Counted from the stretch's first letter, positions 1 to 8,837 are shown. The stretch: DNA of 64,000 nucleotides from UBA940 sp045613745 (GCA_045613745.1 JAZLBP010000002.1:148595-212594); one strand, 5' to 3'. Notes: generated from the letters alone by a model not told the origin. Numbers and translations are program-made.

Positions 1-312
1 GAGACCTTCGAGGAGATCACCATCGAGCGTGACCTTATCACCAACTCGGACCTGATGGTTGATGGTCAAATCGTTGAGGTTATGTTCCACACCGACAAAG
101 AGATGGTTCTGTCGGCAGAGCTTCCTCCCATCGTTGATATGGAGGTTACCTACACCGAGCCCGGTATCAAAGGTGACACCGCTTCGACCAACTCGCTCAA
201 ACCCGCTACCGTGAACACTGGCGCAACCGTTAAGGTTCCCTTGTTCATCAACACCGGCGACAAAATCCGTGTTGATACCCGTACTCGCGAGTACTACGAG
301 CGCATCAAGTAA
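1..312 (+). CDS. efp: elongation factor P, C-terminal part (5' end outside window)
   Basis: Open in frame from base 1 to the TAA at 310-312, so the start lies upstream of the window. EF-P binds between the ribosomal P and E sites and relieves stalling at proline runs. The visible part covers most of domain II and all of domain III; the C-terminal signature is clear, with a GDT...KPAT segment followed by TGA-V-VPLFI and the ending GDKIRVDTRTREYYERIK. The domain I loop that carries the modified residue is not in the window, so the modification type cannot be judged. A structured repeat and a terminator follow the stop codon. Confidence 0.95.
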   Translation, partial: ETFEEITIERDLITNSDLMVDGQIVEVMFHTDKEMVLSAELPPIVDMEVTYTEPGIKGDTASTNSLKPATVNTGATVKVPLFINTGDKIRVDTRTREYYERIK

Positions 313-438
313 TTGAAACCGTCTAACAAGGCTGCTTCTGCGTTACGCTCATCCTCAAAATCCTCACATACGCCTCAGTATGCTGCGGTTTTTCGGATTT
401 CGCAAGCCTTGAATCAGCGCTTGTTATACAATTTCAAT
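312..438 (+). repeat. structured intergenic repeat, copy A
   Basis: Begins inside the efp stop codon. The ends at 312-330 and 420-438 are inverted repeats (16 of 19 positions match). Inside are the pairs AAATCC 358-363 with GGATTT 395-400, CATAC 367-371 with GTATG 378-382, and CAAGGCT 327-333 with AGCCTTG 405-411. The segment near 360-411 aligns with copies B and D. It lacks the 5' hairpin module seen in B, C and D. Confidence 0.75.
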
Positions 439-473
439 GTATAGAGGGGTATCTTAATAGATAAAAATCCTCA

Positions 474-526
474 AAAAGAATCAGGGCTGTCCGACCAACG
501 TGTCGTGACAGCCCTGAGTTTTTATT
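474..526. terminator. bidirectional intrinsic terminator between efp and nadB
   Basis: A perfect 11-bp stem, TCAGGGCTGTC at 481-491 with its complement at 507-517, flanked by an A-rich stretch on the left and TTTTTATT on the right. It can end both convergent genes. Confidence 0.85.
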
Positions 527-557
527 GCGCCTTGCCCTTGCCGCGTGGGATGGGGAG

Positions 558-2117
558 TTAGGCTTGCGGGGGATAGTCGGTGGTGTAGTGCAGACCGACA
601 CTCTCCTTGCGCGCCTTGGCGTGTTTGATAATAAGGTATCCGATGGTAATAAGGTTGCGAAGCTCGCACAGATTCTTGTTGAGCTTGGTCTTCTCGAACA
701 ACTCCTCGGTCTCGCGCCAGATAATCTGCAAGCGACGCTCGGCACGCTCCAAACGCAGGTCGGAACGTACGATACCCACATAGTTGCTCATAATCTGTTG
801 CAGCTCGCGGTAGTCTTGAATGATGAGCGACATCTCCTCGGTGGCGCTTGTGCCCTCGTCGTTCCACTCGGGAATACCCTCCTGCAACTCCACACGATTC
901 AGACGCTCCACTGCGTGACGCGCTGCTTGGTCGGCATAGACCACAGCCTCGATAAGAGAGTTGCTTGCCAGACGGTTTGCTCCGTGTAGTCCTGTGCACG
1001 ACGCCTCGCCCAGCGCATAGAGTCGCTTGATGGAGGTCTCGCCGTTGGTGTTCACCTTCACACCGCCACAGCAGTAGTGTGCTGCGGGAACAACGGGAAT
1101 ATAGTCGCGGGTGATATCCAATCCGATAGACATACACTTTTGATAGATGTGCGGGAAGTGGTTGCGTACCTCCTCGGGGTCTTTGAACGTAACGTCCAGA
1201 TAGACGTGATCCTCGCCGCTGATTTTGAGCTCGTGGTCGATGCTGCGAGCCACAACGTCACGCGGAGCCAGCGAGCCCATCTCGTGGTACTTGTGCATAA
1301 ACTCCTTGCCGTTTTTCAGGCGCAACACAGCTCCGAATCCGCGCATAGCCTCGGTGATAAGGAACGAAGGACGTTCGCCGGGGTTGTAGAGAGAGGTGGG
1401 GTGGAATTGTATGAACTCCATATTGTCGATGACTCCCTTGGCGCGGTGTACCATCGCGATACCGTCGCCTGTGGCCACCAGCGGGTTAGTCGTAGCGTTG
1501 TAGATGTTGCCCACACCTCCCGTAGCCACAACGGTGAATTTCGAACGTATGGTAATGGTCTTGTTATTGTCCAAATCGAGAACGTAGGCACCAAAGCAGG
1601 CGATACCCTTGGTGTGCTTGGTCACAAACTCGCCCAAGTGGTGTTGGGTGAGCAGGTCGATTGCGAAGTGGTGTTCGAGGATGGTGATATTCTCGTTGGC
1701 GCGTGCGCTTTGTACGAGTGCGCGTTCGATTTCGGCGCCTGTAAGGTCCTTGTGGTGGAGGATTCGGTGCTCGGAGTGGCCGCCTTCGCGGTGCAATTCA
1801 TACTTGCCGTCGGCCGTTTTGTCGAAGTTGGTACCCCACTCCACAAGGTCGGCAATAAGTTCGGGAGCTCGTCTTACTACGAGTTCCACTGCTTGCAGGT
1901 CACACTTGCCCGCGCCGCAAACCATTGTGTCGTGGATGTGTTTTTCGAAAGAGTCCTTCTCGTCCGTCACGGAGCAGATTCCTCCTTGGGCGTAGTTGGT
2001 GTTGCTTTGGGTGATTTCGTCTTTGGTCACCACAACCACCTTGCCGTATCGTGCCGCTTTGAGGGCGAAACTGAGTCCCGCGGCACCGCTACCAATCACA
2101 AGAAAATCGGTATCCAT
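558..2117 (-). CDS. nadB: L-aspartate oxidase
   Basis: Flavoprotein that oxidises L-aspartate to iminoaspartate, the first step of de novo NAD synthesis in the cytoplasm. The N-terminus has the FAD-binding motif DFLVIGSGAAGLSFALKAA. Further on are the family segments NYAQGGI, HREGGHSEHRI, EFIQFHPTSLY, and GVKVNTNGETSI followed by LYALGEASCTGLHGANRLASNSL. Length is 519 aa, normal for the family. The start is the ATG at 2117; a TTG ten codons upstream keeps the frame open, but a -7 box TAACTTTG at 2145-2152 puts transcription start inside that extension. nadA and nadC are not next to it. Confidence 0.95.
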   Translation of the reverse strand: MDTDFLVIGSGAAGLSFALKAARYGKVVVVTKDEITQSNTNYAQGGICSVTDEKDSFEKHIHDTMVCGAGKCDLQAVELVVRRAPELIADLVEWGTNFDKTADGKYELHREGGHSEHRILHHKDLTGAEIERALVQSARANENITILEHHFAIDLLTQHHLGEFVTKHTKGIACFGAYVLDLDNNKTITIRSKFTVVATGGVGNIYNATTNPLVATGDGIAMVHRAKGVIDNMEFIQFHPTSLYNPGERPSFLITEAMRGFGAVLRLKNGKEFMHKYHEMGSLAPRDVVARSIDHELKISGEDHVYLDVTFKDPEEVRNHFPHIYQKCMSIGLDITRDYIPVVPAAHYCCGGVKVNTNGETSIKRLYALGEASCTGLHGANRLASNSLIEAVVYADQAARHAVERLNRVELQEGIPEWNDEGTSATEEMSLIIQDYRELQQIMSNYVGIVRSDLRLERAERRLQIIWRETEELFEKTKLNKNLCELRNLITIGYLIIKHAKARKESVGLHYTTDYPPQA

Positions 2118-2144
2118 ATTGTGAGTTCTTGGTTTTAGTTTCCG

Positions 2145-2183
2145 CAAAGTTATAAAGTTTTTCGTAACTTTGTCCTACTTTTG
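2145..2183. promoter_or_regulatory. divergent promoters for nadB and the XerC/D recombinase
   Basis: On the minus strand TAACTTTG at 2145-2152 faces nadB. On the plus strand TAACTTTG at 2165-2172 and TACTTTTG at 2176-2183 both fit the Bacteroidota -7 consensus TAnnTTTG and face the recombinase gene. Confidence 0.65.
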
Positions 2184-2203
2184 TACACAAAACGACGCAC
2201 GAA

Positions 2204-3097
2204 ATGGCCGACAACTCGAAATCTTGGAAAAAATGGCTCGGAAAGTACGAGCAATTCATCAGGCTCGAAAAGAATCTTGCCGAGAATACCGTGTGTGCCT
2301 ACCTGAGCGACCTTGCGCAGCTGCGTGCTCTGGCCGAAGCCGAGGATGTCACTCCGCGCTGGGTTACCCCCGAGATGATTGAGCGTCTGCTGGCCCAACA
2401 GTTCGACAATAACGCCACCCCGCGCACGCAGGCCCGAATGTTGAGCAGTATAAAGGGTTTTTTCAACTATCTGTTGGTCGAGGAGGTTATCAATGAGTCG
2501 CCCGCGCAGTTTATCGAGGGCCCGCGCATCCCGCGTGATTTGCCCGATGTGCTGTCGGCCGACGAGGTAAACCGCCTAATCGAGTGCGCCTCCCAGCACC
2601 CTACCAATGGTCTGCGCAATGCTGCAATGTTGGAGATGATGTACAGCTCGGGACTTCGCGTGTCGGAACTTACGGGACTCTGTTTCTCGGATATTTTTGC
2701 CGACGATGGCTATGTGCGCATTACGGGCAAGGGCGACAAGCAGCGACTTGTGCCTGTGAGTCAAACGGCAATCGAGATGATTCGCGAATATCGCGACAAG
2801 GCGCGCCCCGACAAGCAGAGCGACTATGTGTTCCTTAGTTCGCGTGGCAAACCGCTGTCGCGTGTGATGGTGTTCTATATCATCAAGCAGGCGGCTGCCG
2901 ATGCGGGTATCAAGAGTGAGGTCAGTCCCCACACCCTGCGCCACAGTTTTGCTACTCACCTTTTGGCGGGCGGTGCAAGTATCTCGCAGGTGCAGGATAT
3001 GCTCGGCCACGAGAATATCACCACCACCGAAATCTACACCCACCTCGATATTTCGGATATTGCTCGGGCGTTGGAAGAGTATCACCCATTGGGATAA
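2204..3097 (+). CDS. xerD: XerC/XerD-type tyrosine recombinase
   Basis: Chromosomal-type tyrosine recombinase, 297 aa, the usual Xer length; Xer pairs resolve chromosome dimers at dif. A SAM-like N-terminal core-binding domain (about residues 10-95) precedes the catalytic domain. All catalytic residues are visible: Arg in SSGLRVSELTGL, Lys in GKGDKQR, His-Arg in HTLRHSFATHLL, His in LGHENITTTE and the nucleophile Tyr in IYTH. Whether it is XerC or XerD cannot be settled without the partner gene; the proportions resemble XerD. It lies alone, divergent from nadB, with repeats B and C after its stop. Confidence 0.88.
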   Translation: MADNSKSWKKWLGKYEQFIRLEKNLAENTVCAYLSDLAQLRALAEAEDVTPRWVTPEMIERLLAQQFDNNATPRTQARMLSSIKGFFNYLLVEEVINESPAQFIEGPRIPRDLPDVLSADEVNRLIECASQHPTNGLRNAAMLEMMYSSGLRVSELTGLCFSDIFADDGYVRITGKGDKQRLVPVSQTAIEMIREYRDKARPDKQSDYVFLSSRGKPLSRVMVFYIIKQAAADAGIKSEVSPHTLRHSFATHLLAGGASISQVQDMLGHENITTTEIYTHLDISDIARALEEYHPLG

Positions 3098-3293
3098 GTT
3101 GCATAACAAGGTGATTTCTTCGGGCGCATACCGCCAGAATTAGCTGCCGCTTTTAACACAGGAGTTTAGGTGGTAGAGCGGTAGCAATAAAAAGGTCTAA
3201 GACCTCTCGCTCTCAAAATGCTCATTTACGCCGAGTAAACTGCGCTTTTTCGAGCATTGCAAGCCTTGAAATCCCACTTATTATGCAACTTAT
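3094..3293 (+). repeat. structured intergenic repeat, copy B (full form)
   Basis: Starts across the xerD stop codon. Terminal inverted repeats at 3094-3110 and 3277-3293 match at 16 of 17 positions. Inner pairs: GCTGCCGCT 3143-3151 with AGCGGTAGC 3177-3185 (one G.T pair), AGGTC 3193-3197 with GACCT 3201-3205, AATGCTC 3217-3223 with GAGCATT 3252-3258, and TTTAC 3225-3229 with GTAAA 3235-3239. Confidence 0.8.
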
Positions 3294-3308
3294 TATAAAG
3301 AATAGTCG

Positions 3309-3448
3309 GTAAGGTGATTTCTTCGGGCGCATACCGACAGATTAGGCTGCCGCTATATTCCCGAATGTTTTGTGGTTAGAGCGGTAGCAATAAAAGGGTC
3401 TATGACTCCGCTCGCCCTCAAAATCCATCTTATTATACAACTTATAAG
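3309..3448 (+). repeat. structured intergenic repeat, copy C (shortened)
   Basis: Nearly tandem to copy B. The first part (3310-3400) repeats copy B closely, including GCTGCCGCT 3346-3354 with AGCGGTAGC 3380-3388 and the loop GGGTCTATGACTCC. The third hairpin module is missing and the sequence runs straight into a right end (3429-3448) of the same type as copy B. Confidence 0.75.
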
Positions 3449-3480
3449 AGAAATAACCCGACTAAATGGGTTTGTATGAC

Positions 3481-3506
3481 AAAGGCTGTCCTGTGGGACA
3501 GCCTTT
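3481..3506 (-). terminator. terminator after the rhodanese gene
   Basis: AAGGCTGTCC 3482-3491 pairs perfectly with GGACAGCCTT 3496-3505 with a 4-base loop, six bases past the minus-strand stop codon. The T tract is short. Confidence 0.6.
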
Positions 3507-3510
3507 TGAG

Positions 3511-3885
3511 TTAGTTTTCGAGTGAACCTTGCCACGAGAGGATTCCTCCGTCGAGCTCCACTACGCGGTAGCCCTCTTTGGCGAGTATCTCGGCGGCGGT
3601 TTTGCTGCGGCGGCCACTGCGGCAATAGACCGCTACAGGTTGCTTCTTGCTGAGCACTCGGATGTTCTGCTCGAAGTCGTCGGCCGTAACATCGATGTTT
3701 ATAGCACCCGGAATGTGTGCGCTGTTGTACTCTGCGGGGGTGCGCACATCAACGAGTTGTGTGCCGGGCTTCTGGATTTCGGCACCAAAGGCCTCGACAT
3801 CGAGCGACACAAAGTGGCTACCGGCCGAGCAGCCTATAAGCGCGCCTGCGAAGGCAATAAGAAGTGCTATGTGACGAAGTTTCAT
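3511..3885 (-). CDS. rhodanese-domain lipoprotein
   Basis: Single rhodanese domain of 124 aa including a lipoprotein signal peptide: hydrophobic stretch ending LIGC-S, so acylation at about Cys19. The active-site loop is CRSGRRS, matching the CxxGxRS type with catalytic Cys. Segments VDVRTPAEY-S-HIPGAINID and EGYRVVELDGGI are typical. It probably acts as a periplasmic sulfur carrier or thiosulfate sulfurtransferase; substrate unknown. It follows the DUF748 gene by 16 bp on the same strand and is likely co-transcribed. Confidence 0.88.
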   Translation of the reverse strand: MKLRHIALLIAFAGALIGCSAGSHFVSLDVEAFGAEIQKPGTQLVDVRTPAEYNSAHIPGAINIDVTADDFEQNIRVLSKKQPVAVYCRSGRRSKTAAEILAKEGYRVVELDGGILSWQGSLEN

Positions 3886-3901
3886 AATTCTGTGCGGTGT
3901 A

Positions 3902-6226
3902 TTAAAGTTCTGTTTGGTTCTCTTCGCTTCCGACGGTCACGCTCTCTCCACCCACTGCAACCTCGATGGTGTAGCGGCTCTTGCCTTTGTAGGCGGCTTG
4001 TGCCTCGGCGGTGATATCCTCGACGCGGAACAGCGAGTCGGCCACGCCTTGTTGTCCTACAACATAGTCGCGGATGGTGCGGTTACGCATCTGTTTGAGC
4101 ATCTCGATTTGACCCTCTGCGCGCTCGCCATAAAGTTTGTTCTTCTTGATGGCAAAGGTAGCGGTGGTGTCGGCAGCCATACCACGTCTGATAAGCAGTG
4201 TGTCGGCATAGGCTTCCAACTCGGCGTTCGAGAAGCTGAGTGCCGCAATGCGCTCGGTCTCCAACGGCGAGAGTTGGTCGGTGGGCTGGTCGGTCAGCGA
4301 GTTGTGGTAGTCGCGTTTGAGCGCCAGAAGTTCGAGCGTTTGTTGCAGACCCTGAATGTTGGTGTGCTGACGCAGAGTGATTTGCATCTCGGGTTTAGCC
4401 TTGATTGCATCTGCGATGGTGGTCAGCGACTCGTATTGTTGGGTTGTGAACGAGCTCGATACGGGATCGAAGGGAATGTCTTTCAGACTGTTGTCGTCGC
4501 CTTTGAGGAATACAAAGGGCGAGGCCACAACTTTGAGCATCGCATTGCCGATGGTCTTGAACACAATCTTGCGGAACGAGAACTCGGGCGAACCCAAAGT
4601 ACCGCTTACGGGGATGTCCATCTTGATGTGCTCGTCCATATCTTTGAGCAGATAGAGTCCCATACGCACGGGAATGTTGGAGTACTCGGCTTTGTAGGAT
4701 TTGTCCTTGTGGTCTGCTGTACATTGATATATGTCGAGTGCGTTTTTGCTGCTCAGGCGGCTGTTGCTCACCACGTTGTCGCTGCTGAAAGTCATATTGC
4801 CCGCAGTCAGAGGGTAGGAGGTGTACTCGTAGCAGAAGGGCGAGAAGTCGGCCATACGCACGTTATCGACTTTGATGTTCAGCTTTTGGTTGTTCAGGTC
4901 GTGCAGTGTTCCGTTCCACGAGATGTTGGCGCGACCCGACTTACCCAGACGAGCGGTTGCCATTGCGCGGTTGGTGCCTGCAAGGTCGAAGTTGCGACAG
5001 CGCAGGGTAATCTCCGAGAGCGAATAGCTGAATGTTTTGCGCAGGGTGTGGTCGGTGTAGTCAACACCAATGCCGCCCAAATCGAGGTCGCCGATACGAA
5101 TCTCGAAGGGCTCCGATTCCTCCTCTGTTGCAGGTTCTTCGGAGTTCTCCTCGGCCGGGGCCTCTTCCTCCTCTTTGAGAACCTGCATAAGGTTCATATT
5201 TCCCTGCTTGTCGTAAACCACTGCCACGTGCGCGCCACGCATACGGATGACGTCGAAGGTGCAGGTGCGGTCGAGCAGACTCAGGTTGCTCATTCCGATA
5301 TGCAGGTTGTCGATGTTGGCCAGCGGAGTGTTTTCGGTATCGTTGACATAAAGGCCGCTCAAATCGAGAGTTCCTGCGGCGGTGAAGTCCATAATGTGGT
5401 TGAGGTTACCCGCAATGTCGGCAGCAGCGTTGAGGATGCCTGCAAAGTCACCCACGTTGAACGATTGGCGGACATAGGGTTGCAGACTGCCGAGGTTGAG
5501 GCTGTCGAGGTTGAGGTGCAGATTGAAGTCACCCTGCTCCATACAGTACTCCAAGTGGGTGCGCAGACGGCCACCCTCGTCGAGGTTGAACTCCACGTCC
5601 ACGTCGCTGTTGCGGTTCGAGAAGTAGAGAGCGGGGATGATAAGGTTCACGTTGCGGAGTCCGAGAGTTGCATCCAACTCGGCATCGTAGTAGTGAACAT
5701 AACCCTCGTTGAAGGCGATGTTATTCAGTTCGATAGCCCACGAATCCTCTTCAGCGGGAGCTACGGCTGTTGTGTCGGCAACAAGCGAATCGGGCGCGGC
5801 AACCACTTCGAGCGAGTCGGTAGCACATTGGAGCGTGTCGGTGGGCGAGTAGAACTCGATGATGTCGTCGAAGTTGAACTCCGAGCCGTTTTGAACGATA
5901 TTTACGTCCAGTCCGTCGAATATCAGGTGGCTGATGTCAACCGTTTGGGCAAGCAGTCGCCACAGGTTGGCCTTGGTGTCGAACTTGCGGAGCGACACAA
6001 ATAGCGTCGAGTCCTCGGCCTCGTAGAGTTTGAAGCCATCGACCACAACGCGACCCGACAATAGGTTGATTGACACATCGTCGGCCTGCATTGTGCGACC
6101 CACGATTTTGGGTCCGTAGTTGTTGATGACATATTTAGCTACGGGCGAAACGGCCAGACATACAGCTCCGAGGAGGAATACCAATACGGAGACAACGATG
6201 AGTGTTATGCGGATGGATTTTTTCAT
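3902..6226 (-). CDS. DUF748/AsmA-like inner-membrane-anchored protein
   Basis: 774 aa. An N-terminal membrane segment (about residues 7-30) is followed by a large periplasmic part of AsmA/DUF748 type, a family related to bridge-like proteins proposed to move lipids between the membranes. Repeating short beta-strand segments such as ISHLIFDGLDVNIV, NLHIGMSNLSLLD and IRIGDLDLGGIGVDYTD support this. An acidic Glu-rich insertion lies near residues 350-375 and an Asp/Ala-rich one near 135-165. The role is inferred from the family. Transcription starts at the palindromic promoter 6250-6265; a rhodanese lipoprotein follows in the same unit. Confidence 0.75.
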   Translation of the reverse strand: MKKSIRITLIVVSVLVFLLGAVCLAVSPVAKYVINNYGPKIVGRTMQADDVSINLLSGRVVVDGFKLYEAEDSTLFVSLRKFDTKANLWRLLAQTVDISHLIFDGLDVNIVQNGSEFNFDDIIEFYSPTDTLQCATDSLEVVAAPDSLVADTTAVAPAEEDSWAIELNNIAFNEGYVHYYDAELDATLGLRNVNLIIPALYFSNRNSDVDVEFNLDEGGRLRTHLEYCMEQGDFNLHLNLDSLNLGSLQPYVRQSFNVGDFAGILNAAADIAGNLNHIMDFTAAGTLDLSGLYVNDTENTPLANIDNLHIGMSNLSLLDRTCTFDVIRMRGAHVAVVYDKQGNMNLMQVLKEEEEAPAEENSEEPATEEESEPFEIRIGDLDLGGIGVDYTDHTLRKTFSYSLSEITLRCRNFDLAGTNRAMATARLGKSGRANISWNGTLHDLNNQKLNIKVDNVRMADFSPFCYEYTSYPLTAGNMTFSSDNVVSNSRLSSKNALDIYQCTADHKDKSYKAEYSNIPVRMGLYLLKDMDEHIKMDIPVSGTLGSPEFSFRKIVFKTIGNAMLKVVASPFVFLKGDDNSLKDIPFDPVSSSFTTQQYESLTTIADAIKAKPEMQITLRQHTNIQGLQQTLELLALKRDYHNSLTDQPTDQLSPLETERIAALSFSNAELEAYADTLLIRRGMAADTTATFAIKKNKLYGERAEGQIEMLKQMRNRTIRDYVVGQQGVADSLFRVEDITAEAQAAYKGKSRYTIEVAVGGESVTVGSEENQTEL

Positions 6227-6249
6227 GATTACTGAGTTTTATGGGTCCT

Positions 6250-6265
6250 TATCTTTGCAAAGATA
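6250..6265. promoter_or_regulatory. palindromic -7 box, DUF748 promoter
   Basis: A perfect 16-bp palindrome, TATCTTTGCAAAGATA. It holds a consensus -7 box on each strand (6250-6257 plus, 6258-6265 minus). The minus copy is well placed for the DUF748 gene at 6226. Confidence 0.6.
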
Positions 6266-6367
6266 ATAATTTCGTGGGAGTTTGCAATTAGGTAGGGCTA
6301 ATTTTTATTAATAACGTAGTTGGGTCGAAAAAAGTTTGTTTTTTTGATGTATTCCCGAAAAAGTTTA

Positions 6368-6375
6368 TAACTTTG
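6368..6375 (+). promoter_or_regulatory. -7 box of the methylmalonyl-CoA operon
   Basis: TAACTTTG, with TTTG-containing sequence about 30 bases upstream, gives a leader of about 70 nt before mce. Confidence 0.6.
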
Positions 6376-6453
6376 CATTGTTTGGAATGGAAGTGCTGTG
6401 CCGTTCCGAATAGAAAACGAAACTAATATCTAATAATTTAAACTCATACCATT

Positions 6454-6864
6454 ATGAACATCTCGCATATCGAGCACCTCGGCATCGCCGTTAAGAGTCT
6501 CGAAGAAGCAATTCCCTACTACGAACAAGTATTGGGCCTGAAATGTTACAACATCGAAGAGGTGGCTGACCAAAAGGTTAAAACCGCTTTCTTCAAAGTA
6601 GGTCAAACCAAAATCGAGCTGCTTGAGCCCACCTCGGAGGATAGCACCATCGCTAAATTCATCGAGAAGCGCGGTCAAGGCGTTCACCACGTGGCTTTTG
6701 CCGTTGAGGGTATCGAGGGCGCACTGGCTGAGGCCGAGAGCAAAGAGGTTGCACTTATCGACAAAACCCCGCGCAAAGGCGCCGAGGGTCTTACCATCGC
6801 CTTCCTGCACCCCAAATCGACACAAGGTGTGTTGACCGAACTTTGTGAGGATAAAAACGAATAA
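6454..6864 (+). CDS. mce: methylmalonyl-CoA epimerase
   Basis: 136 aa, VOC (glyoxalase-fold) family. It interconverts R- and S-methylmalonyl-CoA between the mutase and the decarboxylase on the path from succinate to propionate. Metal-ligand positions are in place: His in IEHLGIAV, Gln in VGQTKIELLEP, His in GVHHVAF and Glu in LTELCE at the C-terminus. First gene of a five-gene operon whose other members form the methylmalonyl-CoA decarboxylase; 20 bp separate it from mmdA. Confidence 0.95.
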   Translation: MNISHIEHLGIAVKSLEEAIPYYEQVLGLKCYNIEEVADQKVKTAFFKVGQTKIELLEPTSEDSTIAKFIEKRGQGVHHVAFAVEGIEGALAEAESKEVALIDKTPRKGAEGLTIAFLHPKSTQGVLTELCEDKNE

Positions 6865-6884
6865 TCAAAAAAAATAATTATCAA

Positions 6885-8450
6885 ATGAGCACTATTCAAG
6901 AGCAAGTCAAGCTGCTGATTGACAACCGCGAGAAAGCGAAACTCGGTGGCGGACAAAAAAGAATCGATGCGCAACACGCCAAAGGTAAATACACCGCACG
7001 CGAGCGTATCCAAATGTTCCTCGACGAGGGTAGTTTCGAAGAGTTCGATATGTTCGTAACACACCGTTGCTATGACTTCGGTTGCGAGCGCGAGCACTTC
7101 TTTGGTGATGGCGTTGTTACCGGTTATGGTACCGTGAACGGCCGTCTGGTTTATGTCTTTGCACAAGACTTCACCGTGACCGCAGGTTCGCTGTCTATTT
7201 CGCTGGCCGACAAAATCTGCAAAATTATGGATATGGCAATGCGCAACGGCGCTCCCTGCGTAGGTCTGAACGACTCGGGTGGCGCACGTATCCAAGAGGG
7301 TGTTAACGCACTTGCAGGTTACGCCAACATCTTCCAACGTAACGTGATGGCTTCGGGCGTTATCCCCCAAATCTCGGCCATCTTCGGTCCCTGTGCAGGT
7401 GGCGCAGTTTACTCGCCTGCGCTGACCGACTTCATCATTATGAAAAAAGAGACCAGCTATATGTTCCTTACCGGTCCCAAGGTTGTTAAAACCGTTACCG
7501 GCGAGGATGTAACCCAAGAGCAACTCGGTGGCGCACTGATGCACACCAGCAAATCGGGTGTGGCACACTTCGCTGTCGACACCGAGGAGGAGGGCTTGGA
7601 GGTTATCAAAAAGCTGCTCAGCTATATGCCCCAAAACAATATGGAGGACGCTCCCGTGGCAGTATGCACCGACAGCATCGCACGCTTGGAGGACTCGCTC
7701 AACGAGATTATCCCCGACAACGCCAACAAACCCTACGATATGTATGAGGTTATCCGCGCAGTTGTGGACAACGGCGAGTTCTTGGAGTCGCAACCCACTT
7801 GGGCAAAGAACATCATCACCTGCTTCGCTCGTTTCAACGGCCAAAGCGTAGGTATCATCGCCAACCAACCTAAATTTATGGCGGGTGTTCTCGACATCAA
7901 CGCTTCGCGCAAGGCTGCACGTTTTGTTCGTTTCTGCGACGCGTTCAACATTCCTATCGTTACCTTTGTGGACGTTCCCGGTTTCTTGCCCGGTACAGGC
8001 CAAGAGTACGGCGGCGTAATCACCCACGGTGCAAAACTGCTGTTCGCATACTGCGAGGCTACCGTTCCCAAAGTTACCGTTACTCTGCGTAAAGCATACG
8101 GTGGTGCCTACATCGTAATGAGCAGTAAACACATCCGTGGTGACATCAACTACGCTTGGCCTTCGGCCGAAATCGCAGTTATGGGTGCCGCAGGTGCTGT
8201 TGAGGTGCTCTACGCCAAAGAGTTGAAGGCTCTGGCCGACCAACCCGAGGAGAAAGCAAAATTCATTGCCGAGAAGGAGCAAGAGTACCGCGACAAGTTC
8301 TCGAACCCCTACAACGCAGCTCGTTATGGCTATATCGACGACGTTATCGAGCCTCGCAACACCCGTTTCCGTGTGATTCGTGCTCTGCAATCGTTGGCTA
8401 CCAAACGCTTGGCTAATCCTCCCAAGAAACACTCGAATATTCCTTTGTAA
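6885..8450 (+). CDS. mmdA: methylmalonyl-CoA decarboxylase alpha subunit (carboxyltransferase)
   Basis: 521 aa, acyl-CoA carboxyltransferase of the crotonase superfamily. It moves CO2 from S-methylmalonyl-CoA to the biotin on MmdC. Seen in sequence: LNDSGGARIQEGV and the oxyanion-hole glycines near FGPCAGGAVYSPALTDF in the N half, and VTLRKAYGGAYIVMSSKHI with PSAEIAVMGAAGAVE in the C half. Propionyl-CoA carboxylase beta chains are close relatives; the delta, biotin and beta subunit genes immediately downstream decide for the Na+-pumping decarboxylase. Heavy use of preferred codons suggests high expression. Confidence 0.95.
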   Translation: MSTIQEQVKLLIDNREKAKLGGGQKRIDAQHAKGKYTARERIQMFLDEGSFEEFDMFVTHRCYDFGCEREHFFGDGVVTGYGTVNGRLVYVFAQDFTVTAGSLSISLADKICKIMDMAMRNGAPCVGLNDSGGARIQEGVNALAGYANIFQRNVMASGVIPQISAIFGPCAGGAVYSPALTDFIIMKKETSYMFLTGPKVVKTVTGEDVTQEQLGGALMHTSKSGVAHFAVDTEEEGLEVIKKLLSYMPQNNMEDAPVAVCTDSIARLEDSLNEIIPDNANKPYDMYEVIRAVVDNGEFLESQPTWAKNIITCFARFNGQSVGIIANQPKFMAGVLDINASRKAARFVRFCDAFNIPIVTFVDVPGFLPGTGQEYGGVITHGAKLLFAYCEATVPKVTVTLRKAYGGAYIVMSSKHIRGDINYAWPSAEIAVMGAAGAVEVLYAKELKALADQPEEKAKFIAEKEQEYRDKFSNPYNAARYGYIDDVIEPRNTRFRVIRALQSLATKRLANPPKKHSNIPL

Positions 8451-8465
8451 TAAGTAACCCCAATT

Positions 8466-8831
8466 ATGAATACAATTCAAACATTCGGTTGGAGCGAGAT
8501 TGGATGGATTACCCTCATCGGATTCTCGTTGGTGTTCTTGTTGCTGGTGGTTCTCATCTATGTTCTTAAAGTGTTCGGCTATGTTGCTACACGAAAGAAA
8601 GTTGAGAAGAAGAAACCCGCAGCAGCTACCGCAGCTCCTGCCAAAGAGCAAGAGGAAGAGCATATGGTGAGCGAGGCCAAAGTTGCGGCCATCGCCATCG
8701 CACTCAACCTCTATCGCGGCGCTATGCACGACCAAGAGTCGGAGGTTATTACCATTCAGGCTATCAAACGTGCTTACTCGCCGTGGAACTCCAAGATTCA
8801 CAGTTTAACACAACTCCCCGAAAGAAAATAA
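8466..8831 (+). CDS. mmdD: methylmalonyl-CoA decarboxylase delta subunit (OadG family)
   Basis: 121 aa. One N-terminal membrane helix (about residues 14-40), a Lys-rich then Ala/Pro/Glu-rich linker, and a short C-terminal domain ending with WNSKIHSLTQLPERK. This is the arrangement of OadG/MmdD subunits, which hold the carboxyltransferase and the membrane beta subunit together. Lies 15 bp after mmdA and 6 bp before the biotin carrier gene. Confidence 0.85.
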   Translation: MNTIQTFGWSEIGWITLIGFSLVFLLLVVLIYVLKVFGYVATRKKVEKKKPAAATAAPAKEQEEEHMVSEAKVAAIAIALNLYRGAMHDQESEVITIQAIKRAYSPWNSKIHSLTQLPERK

Positions 8832-8837
8832 CAAGCA

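Noticed and set aside
3098..3510. Small plus-strand open frames after xerD as possible peptides
   Set aside because: The sequence is explained by repeat copies B and C, and the frames differ between copies.
3914..6004. A 696-codon open frame antisense to the DUF748 gene
   Set aside because: Shadow of a real gene with a clear family match; Val/His/Glu-rich composition without recognisable features.
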